A stretch of 11,884 nucleotides of DNA. It comes from Chlamydiales bacterium. GTDB lineage: Bacteria; Chlamydiota; Chlamydiia; Chlamydiales; JAACFD01. Location: contig JAACFD010000034.1 of NCBI GenBank assembly GCA_009937555.1, positions 1-11,884 on the forward strand, given 5' to 3'. Made by a program: the position numbers and the translations under genes. This document shows, piece after piece, positions 1-6,778 of this stretch (position 1 is its first letter; every line of letters begins with the position of its first letter). The notes beneath the pieces were generated by a model. The model was given only the letters and a program-made list of their open reading frames with translations, was not told the origin of the DNA and did no database searches.

Positions 1-1
1 T

Positions 2-1510
2 AGAGTGGTTAAAGGTCAGTGTTTTGGAGAAACCGCAATTATCGGTAAACCTCATAGAGAAACCACTTACAAAACCGTAAGTCCCACTACTGTACTTAGA
101 CTAGACATTCCCTCGCTAAGAAGAAAAAAAGAGAGCTTGATTACTAAACTCTTAAAGAATCAAGCTAGCGCGATGCATGATACCATTAAAAATCTTAAAA
201 GTGAATTTGCTAACCAGCTGATGGAAAAAGGGAAGGTGCAAAGCTACTATGACACTAAATCACATTCCTTTTACAATAAAGATAATCAATTAAATGCAGA
301 AGATGTCAACCAGCTAATTAAGCCTAAAAAGCTCAAATTAGATGTAAAAGGAGACCCTAAATCTTTAGGCAGTAGCATTACAGCAAGAGCTGGGGCTACT
401 ACAGGAGAAAAAGCAGGGGGTATTAAAAAGGCATTAGAAGAGAGTAGTGAACGCATAGCAGAGCTAGAGCGGCAGAGTTTAAAAAAACTAAGAGAAGAAC
501 AAGAGTCTGCAGAAGATATTAGCTTAGAAAAGTATGATGATATTATCCGAAAAATTTATCTACAAAGCGATAAGTTAGCTATCAAAATTCCTCAAGTAGT
601 GAAAAATACTATACAAAAGCAGATTCATCAGCACCTTGTAGGACAAAGTCTAAGCAAAAAAAGCATGAATATGCTGTGGAGTCAAAACCACTTTGTAGCA
701 GGAACTGATAAACTAAAGGGAGCGATGCACCTTGTGGTATTATGTCCCTATGGAGAACTTGCTTATCGCTCAGCATACCCTTATTTGCCGTTCAGTCATC
801 GCGTTGTAGGGAGTAGCAAAAATGCTGTTGCCGGAACTTTTCTTTCAAGTAATCAAGAGATTGAAGCTTACCTAAATGATGACCCAATAAACTGTGCTTT
901 AAGACTAGATCGCCTGATGCCAATTGATCGACCAAAAGATGCTATAAAAAAACAAGAGGAAATAGGTAGAGTCAAAGATAGCCAAGAGAGTTGGCAGCAG
1001 CTTGAAATACTTACTCACACAGCTAAAGATGTAAATGACAACACCCTGTTTCTAGTATTTGATAATGAACAGGGGAGTTATACCAATTTTTTAAAGCAAA
1101 GGTTTCCTAGGCACCAAGTAGTTACTGTTGTAAGAGGTTTTGAGTATGACCCTCAAGATAAATCTAGCTTATTTTCTTTGCCTGAAAGAAAACTTGGTGC
1201 TAGAGGATTGCTACACGATGTAGAAACTGAAGGAGTAAAAGGCTTTGTTAAAGGTTCTACATACTTTCTAGCAGATCTTTCACCTTGCTATAAGCAGCAA
1301 GGGTCGATGGATTTTGCTTTTGTTTTTGCAACTATTTCTATTTTAGCTGATATGGCTCAAGAAGTAAGTGATGTGGCATGGGGATCTTCAGGGGGAACTT
1401 CAGGAGTTTTAAAAGCAGTGCGCATACTCTATGGTAATAGAGGACCTCAAAGCATTAAAGATGTCGAAGCTGCTGTGAAATGGGCGGATAAATTAAAGAG
1501 CAAGAAGTAG
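2..1510 (+). CDS. Cyclic-nucleotide-binding domain protein with uncharacterised C-terminal region (5' partial)
   Basis: The reading frame is open to the left window edge, so the true start lies upstream. A GTG at 5 is internal, not a credible start. Residue numbers count that GTG codon as 1. Residues 4-34 match the end of a cNMP-binding (CAP/PKA-type) domain: the phosphate-binding cassette FGETAI with Glu9, an Arg at 18 where the family keeps its phosphate-contacting Arg, and a closing beta strand TTVLRLD. The usual R-A-A after the cassette is R-E-T, so ligand binding is not assured. A helical, charged stretch at 140-190 (KKALEESSERIAELERQ) looks like a coiled coil. I do not recognise residues 225-501. 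That part has strand-like segments (LVVLCPY, NTLFLVFDNE, HQVVTVVRG), a hydrophobic helix near 436-450 and a glycine/serine turn, WGSSGGTSG, at 459-467. No helix-turn-helix is visible, so it is probably a cytoplasmic regulatory or sensory protein, not a Crp-type repressor. It is convergent with the next gene, 11 bases between stops. Confidence 0.75.
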   Translation, partial: RVVKGQCFGETAIIGKPHRETTYKTVSPTTVLRLDIPSLRRKKESLITKLLKNQASAMHDTIKNLKSEFANQLMEKGKVQSYYDTKSHSFYNKDNQLNAEDVNQLIKPKKLKLDVKGDPKSLGSSITARAGATTGEKAGGIKKALEESSERIAELERQSLKKLREEQESAEDISLEKYDDIIRKIYLQSDKLAIKIPQVVKNTIQKQIHQHLVGQSLSKKSMNMLWSQNHFVAGTDKLKGAMHLVVLCPYGELAYRSAYPYLPFSHRVVGSSKNAVAGTFLSSNQEIEAYLNDDPINCALRLDRLMPIDRPKDAIKKQEEIGRVKDSQESWQQLEILTHTAKDVNDNTLFLVFDNEQGSYTNFLKQRFPRHQVVTVVRGFEYDPQDKSSLFSLPERKLGARGLLHDVETEGVKGFVKGSTYFLADLSPCYKQQGSMDFAFVFATISILADMAQEVSDVAWGSSGGTSGVLKAVRILYGNRGPQSIKDVEAAVKWADKLKSKK

Positions 1511-1521
1511 TATGGTTCTTT

Positions 1522-1878
1522 TTATTCAGCTTCTTTATTCTTAAGTTGAGCGCGTTTTTTACGCTTCTTTTTTTGCTTTTTAATCTTATCGAGCTTTTTG
1601 TCTTTTTCTGTTCTTTCTCCTAGAATCTCTTTGCGATATGCTTCACATAGCTTTCGTCTAGCTAACCAGCGGTTAGACTCTCTTTCTCTTTCTTTTTGAC
1701 AGCTGACACGTAAACCACTAGGTGTATGCGTCAGTTGAACACAGCTTGAGCTTTTGTTAACTTTTTGTCCGCCTTTCCCTGAAGCCGTTACAAAGTTCTC
1801 ATTTATGTCTTTTTCACTGATTTCTAGCTCTTTTAGTTCATTTTGAATCAATAAAATTTTTTTTTCAGAAATAACCAT
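1522..1878 (-). CDS. Peptide chain release factor-like protein (RF-1 domain, GGQ motif; ribosome rescue type)
   Basis: This 118-residue protein has the catalytic core of class I release factors without the codon-recognition domains. The motif SGKGGQKVNKSSSCVQL near residues 34-50 contains the GGQ that enters the peptidyl transferase centre and drives peptidyl-tRNA hydrolysis. It is followed by the family's V.C...R....NR..A pattern (RVSCQKERERESNRWLARRKL). The last 30 residues are almost all lysine, arginine and glutamate (DKIKKQKKKRKKRAQLK), as in ArfB/YaeJ and mitochondrial MTRFR, where the basic tail sits in the empty mRNA channel of a stalled ribosome. The role inferred is freeing stalled ribosomes in the cytoplasm. 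I chose the ATG at 1878. A TTG at 1887 in the same frame would add three residues and has no better ribosome binding site. No clear Shine-Dalgarno sequence precedes either. It could be called arfB, but other RF-1-domain rescue families exist, so I give no symbol. Confidence 0.87.
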   Translation of the reverse strand: MVISEKKILLIQNELKELEISEKDINENFVTASGKGGQKVNKSSSCVQLTHTPSGLRVSCQKERERESNRWLARRKLCEAYRKEILGERTEKDKKLDKIKKQKKKRKKRAQLKNKEAE

Positions 1879-2044
1879 GACGATCAAAATATATTTTTAA
1901 ACTTATGTCCAGTTTAGCACTCTTGTTATTATTATTCAGCACTTATCACCTGCTCTAAGGGCTTATTACCTTGAAATAAAAGTCTATATACTGATAAAAA
2001 AGAGCACTAAAAAATCCTCAACACTTTCAAACAAGGAAAGATTA

Positions 2045-3988
2045 ATGTCTAATGAAACTGTTAGCCAAGAGCTAAAAGACTTTAAGCCTTATATATCACA
2101 TGACAGCAAACCCTACGAATTCACCTTTAGAGCTTTAATATTAGGAGTTCTACTAGCTATTTTATTCGGAGCGGCCAATGCATTTCTAGGGTTAAAAGTA
2201 GGTATTACAGTTTCAGCCTCAATCCCAGCAGCCGTTGTCTCTATGGCCATTTTAAGAACTTTTTTTAGAAAAGTTACTGTTCTTGAGAATAATATGGTGC
2301 AAACCATTGCTTCTGCAGGGGAGGTCCTAGCAGCAGGTGTTATTTACACGCTACCAGCTCTTTTCTTTTTTGGTGAACAACCTTCGCTGAGTAAAGTTTT
2401 TTGGATTTCAATTTTAGGTGGCGGACTTGGTATTCTATACATGGTGCCCCTACGTTCCTATCTTGTAAAAGAGGAGCATGAAAATCTACCTTTCCCTGAG
2501 GGAACAGCTTGTTATGAAATTATTAAAGCTGGAGAGCAGGGCGGAGCAAAAGCTGCTTTTGTCTTTTTTGGAGGGCTTTTAGGAGCTGCTCACCGCTTAT
2601 TAACAAAGGCATTTTTTATACTTCCTGAAACTCCAAAGTGGGCGGTTCAGTCTTTAGGAACTATGTTTGCAGTAGACGTCTCACCAGCTCTAATGGGAGT
2701 AGGTTTTATTTTAGGAGCACGATCTTCAGCTATTGTTCTATCAGGGTCTTTACTAGCTTGGTTTGGAATTATTCCACTAATACAAACTTTTTCTAGTCCT
2801 GAGCTTGTTGTAGCGCCAGCGACTAAAGCTATGGGATTACTATCACCTTCAGAAATATGGTCTTACTATATCCGCTACATTGGAGCAGGAGCTGTTGTAA
2901 TGGGTGGTATTGTTAGTTTAGCTAAAAGTATTCCTGTAGTATTTAAATCTCTTATTTCTGCTATTTCAGAAGGTTTTTCATTTAAGGATCATAAGATACG
3001 TACTGAAAAAGATATTCCAATCGCAATGGTTATACTAGGGGTAATTGCTGTTGCGGTAGCTATGTATTTTATTCCTGAAATTAACCTAAGTTTTGTAGGG
3101 ATTTTTATCATCTTAATACTTGGGTTTTTCTTTGTAACCGTGACAGGTGTTTTAGCAGGTATTGTTGGAAGCTCTTCAAACCCTGTTTCAGGAATGATTG
3201 TAACTATTGTAGCTTTCACAAGCCTTTTATTTGTTTACTTAGATTGGACCTCTACTGCTTATATGATGACTGTAGTTGTAATTGCAGGTATTTCTTGTAA
3301 CTGTGTTGCGGTTGCGGCAGATTGTTCGCAAGATTTAAAAACAGGTTTCTTATTAGGAGGAACTCCTTGGAAGCAACAACTCGGAGAGTTTTTAGGAGTA
3401 ATCGCTTCAGGAGCTGTAATGGGAGGCGTACTGTATCTACTACACTCCACTTATGTGATTGGTTCAGAATCCTTATCTGCTCCTCAAGCGAATATGATAA
3501 AAATGATTATTGAAGGGGTTATTGGTGGCAGCCTACCTTGGAACCTCATTATCATAGGAGTAATGATAGGCTTTGTTGTTGAAATACTAGGAGTGCCAGT
3601 CTTACCTTTTGCTTTAGGGTTTTACCTTCCTATCTTCCTTAGCTCAACCATTATGGTAGGTGGAATTGCAGCTCTCGCAGTAAGCTTTTTCAGTAAGAAA
3701 AAGAAAGGTTATGATAAAGAAAATGGCCTTTTACTAGCTTCAGGTCTTGTTGCAGGTGATGCTTTAACAGGTGTTTTTATTTCACTATTAATGGGTATTC
3801 CAGCACTAGTGGGTACTTTTTCAGAAGTGTCTCCTACAGTAGAAAAATTTAGTTCAAGCATTGCTAATTACTTCGAAACTAATGGCGATAGCTTTTTATT
3901 CTCAGATAATGTGAGCCTAGTTGTATTTGTAGCTATAGCGGCGGTCTTAGCTATAGGTGCTCTTAAAACTACAAAACAAGAATCATAA
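2045..3988 (+). CDS. OPT family oligopeptide transporter
   Basis: A 647-residue inner-membrane protein made of about 14-16 hydrophobic segments. It carries hallmarks of the bacterial OPT (oligopeptide transporter) family: N-A-F-L-G-L-K-V-G-I-T-V-S-A-S-I-P near 45-61, NLPFPEGTACYEIIKAG at 147-163, GSSSNPVSGM at 375-384, SQDLKTGFLLGGTPWKQQLGE at 428-448, GVPVLPFALGFYLPI at 516-530 and SGLVAGDALTGV at 566-577. Its length is normal and it looks intact. Family members are proton-coupled importers of small peptides or, in the YSL branch, metal chelates. Substrate cannot be read from sequence; peptide uptake would suit a host-associated or nutrient-scavenging cell. The ATG at 2045 is preceded by AAGGAAAG at 2033-2040, a good ribosome binding site. 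A TATACT at 1987-1992 resembles a -10 box but has no convincing -35, so the promoter is unassigned. ispH starts 12 bases after its stop, suggesting co-transcription. Confidence 0.93.
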   Translation: MSNETVSQELKDFKPYISHDSKPYEFTFRALILGVLLAILFGAANAFLGLKVGITVSASIPAAVVSMAILRTFFRKVTVLENNMVQTIASAGEVLAAGVIYTLPALFFFGEQPSLSKVFWISILGGGLGILYMVPLRSYLVKEEHENLPFPEGTACYEIIKAGEQGGAKAAFVFFGGLLGAAHRLLTKAFFILPETPKWAVQSLGTMFAVDVSPALMGVGFILGARSSAIVLSGSLLAWFGIIPLIQTFSSPELVVAPATKAMGLLSPSEIWSYYIRYIGAGAVVMGGIVSLAKSIPVVFKSLISAISEGFSFKDHKIRTEKDIPIAMVILGVIAVAVAMYFIPEINLSFVGIFIILILGFFFVTVTGVLAGIVGSSSNPVSGMIVTIVAFTSLLFVYLDWTSTAYMMTVVVIAGISCNCVAVAADCSQDLKTGFLLGGTPWKQQLGEFLGVIASGAVMGGVLYLLHSTYVIGSESLSAPQANMIKMIIEGVIGGSLPWNLIIIGVMIGFVVEILGVPVLPFALGFYLPIFLSSTIMVGGIAALAVSFFSKKKKGYDKENGLLLASGLVAGDALTGVFISLLMGIPALVGTFSEVSPTVEKFSSSIANYFETNGDSFLFSDNVSLVVFVAIAAVLAIGALKTTKQES

Positions 3989-4000
3989 AGGAGTTTTTCC

Positions 4001-4969
4001 ATGACAGAAGGAAATAGAAAACTTATGCTATCAAAACCTAGAGGGTTTTGCGCAGGGGTTGTTAGAGCTATTGATATTGTTGAGGAAGCTATAAACTTAT
4101 GGGGGGCTCCTATTTATGTGAAGCATGAGATTGTTCATAATCAGCATGTTGTAGATGAGTTAAGAGAAAAAGGAGCTATTTTCATAGAAGATCTAGAAGA
4201 AGTGCCTGAAGGAATGCGTTTGATATACTCAGCGCATGGGGTTTCTCCAAAAGTAAGAGAGCAGGCTAAGAGAAGGAAGCTCATTGAAATAGATGCTACT
4301 TGCCCCTTAGTTACTAGAGTACACTCTGCTGTAAAAAGGCATGCCCAAGCTGGTTATAAGATTATTCTAATTGGTCATCGCAATCACGTAGAGATAATTG
4401 GGACAGCAGGAGAAGCTCCTGATGTAACTACAATTGTTGAGAATGTAGAGGATGTTAATGCTCTTAGCTTTAGCCAAACAGAGCAACTATTTTATATCAC
4501 TCAAACAACACTTAGTTTAGATGATGTAAAAGATATAACCCACGCTCTTAAGCAAAAGTACCCTAATATTAAAACTATGCCAACAACTTCTATCTGCTTT
4601 GCTACAACCAATAGGCAGTTGGCCTTAAAAGAGATTACAGAAGAAACTGATCTGGTTTTAGTTGTAGGAGACCCTCAGAGTTCTAATTCAAATAGACTTA
4701 GGGAAGTAGCTCAGACTAGGGGTGTCACAGCTTATCTTATCAATAATGAAGATGAAATTGATCCTTCCTGGCTAGATGGAGTAGTCACAGTAGGCTTGAC
4801 AGCCGGTGCTTCAACGCCAGAGAAGATTGTCCAGCGCTGTATTAAACGTCTTTCTGATCTTGGAGTTAGCCAAGTAGAAGACGTTGTATTTACAGAAGAA
4901 GATGTTTCTTTTGGGCTACCTAAAGAAATTACATCAGAGCAAAGAAAACATGCAAAGGCGCTTACTTAG
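4001..4969 (+). CDS. ispH: 4-hydroxy-3-methylbut-2-enyl diphosphate reductase (IspH/LytB)
   Basis: IspH catalyses the last step of the MEP (non-mevalonate) isoprenoid pathway in the cytoplasm. It reduces HMBPP to isopentenyl and dimethylallyl diphosphate with an iron-sulphur cluster. All key residues of the E. coli enzyme are recognisable: cluster cysteines C17 (PRGFCAG), C101 (DATCPLV) and C199 (TSICFAT); histidines H46 (HEIVHN), H79 (SAHG) and H129 (HVE); the proton donor E131; the substrate-binding S227-S228-N229 (QSSNSNRL); and S271 (AGASTPE). At 322 residues the length is normal. AAAGGAG just upstream, overlapping the end of the transporter gene, is its ribosome binding site, and the 12-base gap places it in one transcript with the OPT gene. 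The two have no obvious biochemical link. Its stop codon lies inside the loop of an intrinsic terminator, and its last eight bases overlap a small minus-strand gene. The pattern of residues reads closest to chlamydial IspH, from memory. Confidence 0.97.
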   Translation: MTEGNRKLMLSKPRGFCAGVVRAIDIVEEAINLWGAPIYVKHEIVHNQHVVDELREKGAIFIEDLEEVPEGMRLIYSAHGVSPKVREQAKRRKLIEIDATCPLVTRVHSAVKRHAQAGYKIILIGHRNHVEIIGTAGEAPDVTTIVENVEDVNALSFSQTEQLFYITQTTLSLDDVKDITHALKQKYPNIKTMPTTSICFATTNRQLALKEITEETDLVLVVGDPQSSNSNRLREVAQTRGVTAYLINNEDEIDPSWLDGVVTVGLTAGASTPEKIVQRCIKRLSDLGVSQVEDVVFTEEDVSFGLPKEITSEQRKHAKALT

Positions 4970-4985
4970 CCTTTGCGCCTTTTTT
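4954..4985 (+). terminator. Rho-independent terminator of the OPT-ispH operon
   Basis: AAAGGCGC (4954-4961) and GCGCCTTT (4975-4982) form a perfect 8-bp stem with a 13-base loop, and the T run extends to 4985. The ispH stop codon is in the loop. A competing pairing, GCAAAGGC with GCCTTTGC, uses almost the same bases. The hairpin also lies in the last codons of the convergent small gene, so it may act in both directions, although the T run on the minus side is poor. Confidence 0.75.
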
Positions 4986-5090
4986 CTGTGCACTTTTTTT
5001 AGGTTCTGTTCTTTTCTTATAGCCGGCTGCTGTTAAGATCCTGTCATTACCTGTTTTTTTTATTTTTACATCTTTAGTGTCCTTGGACAT
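4962..5090 (-). CDS. Small lysine-rich basic protein, 42 residues (hypothetical)
   Basis: A minus-strand reading frame runs from ATG at 5088-5090 to TAA at 4962-4964. It encodes a protein beginning MSKDTKDVKIKKTGNDRIL, continuing TAAGYKKRTEPKK and ending in an Ala/Lys/Gly tail (AQKKGAKAK). About a third of the residues are lysine or arginine, so it is strongly basic and probably binds nucleic acid or the ribosome. I do not recognise the family. Support for a real gene is the near-perfect ribosome binding site AAAGGAGG, six bases before the ATG, and a frame that accounts for most of the 248-base gap between ispH and the next gene. The frame overlaps the ispH end by eight bases, convergently, and shares its 3' end with the terminator hairpin. 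The C-terminal tail resembles the lysine/alanine tails of bacterial histone-like proteins, but this is composition only. Chance cannot be fully excluded at this length. Confidence 0.65.
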   Translation of the reverse strand: MSKDTKDVKIKKTGNDRILTAAGYKKRTEPKKSAQKKGAKAK

Positions 5091-5096
5091 GGGAGG

Positions 5097-5104
5097 CCTC
5101 CTTT
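5097..5104 (-). promoter_or_regulatory. Strong Shine-Dalgarno site of the small basic protein
   Basis: Read on the minus strand this is AAAGGAGG, six bases before the ATG at 5090. It is the strongest ribosome binding site in the window and the main reason to believe the small gene. It is part of a perfect 10-base palindrome, GGAGGCCTCC (5092-5101), which could also be a protein-binding site. Confidence 0.6.
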
Positions 5105-5182
5105 AAGTGGGATATGCCTACCTACGCAAAAATGATGCCAAAATAGTAAAAAAAACTAGAACTTATTCTAAGAATTCGCTAA

Positions 5183-5213
5183 AAACTCTTTAAGCTTTTA
5201 AAAAAAGGAGTTT
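5183..5213 (+). promoter_or_regulatory. Possible hairpin sequestering the ribosome binding site of the synthase gene
   Basis: AAACTCTTT (5183-5191) can pair with AAAGGAGTTT (5204-5213), leaving one bulged G and a 12-base loop. The right arm contains the Shine-Dalgarno sequence AAAGGAG of the gene starting at 5218. All but two of the pairs are A-U, so the fold would be weak and possibly temperature dependent. A nearby 11-base palindrome, ATTCTAAGAAT (5165-5175), could be an operator. This is inference from base pairing only. Confidence 0.3.
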
Positions 5214-5217
5214 AGAT

Positions 5218-6777
5218 ATGGGAAATAATAAGGATGTATCGCTAGAGCTAGTTAAAAAATGCAAAGAACATGCAAAAATAATCATGCAATGGCGCAATGA
5301 TGCCCAGACTCTAAAAGCTTCTTTTCATCAATCTCCCAAAGTATGGGAAAGTTTTTATTTTGAGTTTCTAAATAGCTACTTCTCTATTCCTGACCTTCCT
5401 CCTTTCTTTATCTTGCACGAAGGTAATAGAGTTGGTTTTATACAGTTAAAGCTCAGCGAAGACTACGAGCACTTAAAAAGAAGATGCTGTGATGTATCAG
5501 TAAATATTGCCCCTCAATATAGAGGACAAGGCTTGTCAGCTACAGCAATTCGTCTAAGCTGTGACTTTGCAAAGAAAGCAGGCTTTGATGTTGCTTTTGC
5601 TGACATTCGTCCTGATAATAGCGTTTCAAAGCGTGTATTTGAAAAAGCAGGTTTTATTCACTCTGGTAAAGAGACAAGATTTATTAGTGATTTAAATCAT
5701 AGGATACTAGTAGATCGCTTTACCTTAGAATTTAACAAACATGATCAACACGAAGCTTTCATTATTGCAGAAGCTGGGTCAAATTGGAGAATGGGTAGTC
5801 GCAAGCGTGATATGGTAATGGCTAGAACCCTTATTGATAAGGCAAAAGAGGCTGGTGCTAACGCCGTAAAGTTCCAGGTTTTTAAAGCTGGAAGCGTGTA
5901 TGCAAAGAATGCAGGGTCAGCTCAGTATTTAAAAAATAAAGGAGAGCAGTCTAGCATTGATGATATTTTCAAAGATCTAGAACTGCCCGATGACTTTCTG
6001 CCTGAACTTTATGAATACTGTGAAAATCAGAAAATTGAATTTATGGCCTCAACTTTTTCTAAAGAGGATTTTGCTATCATTGATCCATACGTGAAAAGGC
6101 ATAAAATAGCTTCTTATGAAATCACACACCTCAGGCTACTAGAGCAAGCTGCTTTATCTAAAAAGCCCTTAATCTTGTCTACAGGAGCAGCAAGCATACA
6201 AGAGATAGATTGGGCTGTAGAATACTTTAAAAATAAAGGGGGAGAAGAACTTACTCTCTTACAATGCACAGCAAGATACCCTGCAGAAGCAACAACATTA
6301 AACCTAAAAGCTATTCCATTTTTGAAAAAGCATTTTGGTGTTACAGTAGGTCTATCAGATCATAGTGAAGACCCTGTATTAGCTCCTGTAGCTGCAATAG
6401 CACTTGGAGCAAAAGTTATAGAAAAACACTTCACTCTTAACAAAAACTTACCTGGACCTGATCATAGCTTTGCTGTTACTGCAGAAGGGTTGAAGTTGAT
6501 GGTAAAGTCCATTAGAGAAATGGAACAAATGTTAGGAGAAGAAGAAAAAGTTATTGCAGATGAAGAAGCAGAGCTCAGAAGCTTTGCTTGTAGAGCTCTA
6601 CAAGCTAATAAAGATATTTGTAAGGGAGATATCTTAAAAGAAGGTGATAATGTAGAGATTCTAAGGCCAGGCATTAACTCTAAAGGAGTGCACCCTAGAT
6701 TTTTATTTGATCTAGAAGGGAAAAAGGCAACAAAAGATATCAAGTGTGGCACAGGCCTACAAGAAGGAGATTGGTAA
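5218..6777 (+). CDS. GNAT acetyltransferase fused to a NeuB/PseI-type nonulosonate synthase with SAF domain
   Basis: This 519-residue protein has three parts. Residues 8-172 form a GNAT N-acetyltransferase; the acetyl-CoA loop is VNIAPQYRGQGLSATAIRL (95-113), followed by the N-S-V-S-K-R-V-F-E-K-A-G-F signature at 134-146. Residues 178-440 form the NeuB TIM barrel, which joins phosphoenolpyruvate to an N-acetylhexosamine to make sialic, legionaminic or pseudaminic acid. Conserved residues are K218 (VKFQ), K296 and E301 (KIASYE), H382 (LSDHS), H404 (EKHFT, metal ligand) and D415 (GPDH), with spacing matching N. meningitidis NeuB. Residues 455-519 are the SAF (antifreeze-like) domain, including LRPG at 482-485. 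The usual N-H-x-G of the first strand is N-W-R-M-G at 189-193, marking a divergent subgroup. AAAGGAG precedes the ATG. It heads an operon with a HAD phosphatase and a Nudix-like gene. The acetyltransferase may act like PseH on an amino-sugar precursor. The exact sugar is unknown. Confidence 0.9.
   Translation: MGNNKDVSLELVKKCKEHAKIIMQWRNDAQTLKASFHQSPKVWESFYFEFLNSYFSIPDLPPFFILHEGNRVGFIQLKLSEDYEHLKRRCCDVSVNIAPQYRGQGLSATAIRLSCDFAKKAGFDVAFADIRPDNSVSKRVFEKAGFIHSGKETRFISDLNHRILVDRFTLEFNKHDQHEAFIIAEAGSNWRMGSRKRDMVMARTLIDKAKEAGANAVKFQVFKAGSVYAKNAGSAQYLKNKGEQSSIDDIFKDLELPDDFLPELYEYCENQKIEFMASTFSKEDFAIIDPYVKRHKIASYEITHLRLLEQAALSKKPLILSTGAASIQEIDWAVEYFKNKGGEELTLLQCTARYPAEATTLNLKAIPFLKKHFGVTVGLSDHSEDPVLAPVAAIALGAKVIEKHFTLNKNLPGPDHSFAVTAEGLKLMVKSIREMEQMLGEEEKVIADEEAELRSFACRALQANKDICKGDILKEGDNVEILRPGINSKGVHPRFLFDLEGKKATKDIKCGTGLQEGDW
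6764..6770 (+). promoter_or_regulatory. Ribosome binding site setting the start of the HAD gene
   Basis: AAGGAGA ends eight bases before the ATG at 6779, inside the last codons of the synthase gene. This favours 6779 over the in-frame ATG at 6746, which would overlap the synthase by 32 bases and has no comparable site. Confidence 0.6.
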
Positions 6778-6778
6778 T

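Noticed and set aside
1502..1526. Possible terminator between the convergent genes 1 and 2 (AAGAA with TTCTT)
   Set aside because: The stem is five A-U-rich pairs only, which is expected by chance in this base composition.
1879..1887. A TTG start at 1887 for the release-factor-like gene
   Set aside because: It is a rarer start codon adding only three residues with no better Shine-Dalgarno sequence than the ATG at 1878.
1985..1992. Promoter before the OPT transporter (TATACT)
   Set aside because: No recognisable -35 lies 16-18 bases upstream; the TTGAAA at 1971 is too close.
4962..5090. Identity of the small basic protein as the known PVC-superphylum small basic protein
   Set aside because: From memory that family has a longer sequence with a conserved tryptophan and a G-L-P-K-V-R motif, neither present here.
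6746..6778. An ATG at 6746 that would lengthen the HAD protein by 11 residues
   Set aside because: It overlaps the synthase gene by 32 bases and lacks a ribosome binding site; the ATG at 6779 has AAGGAGA eight bases upstream and begins nearer the HAD fold.
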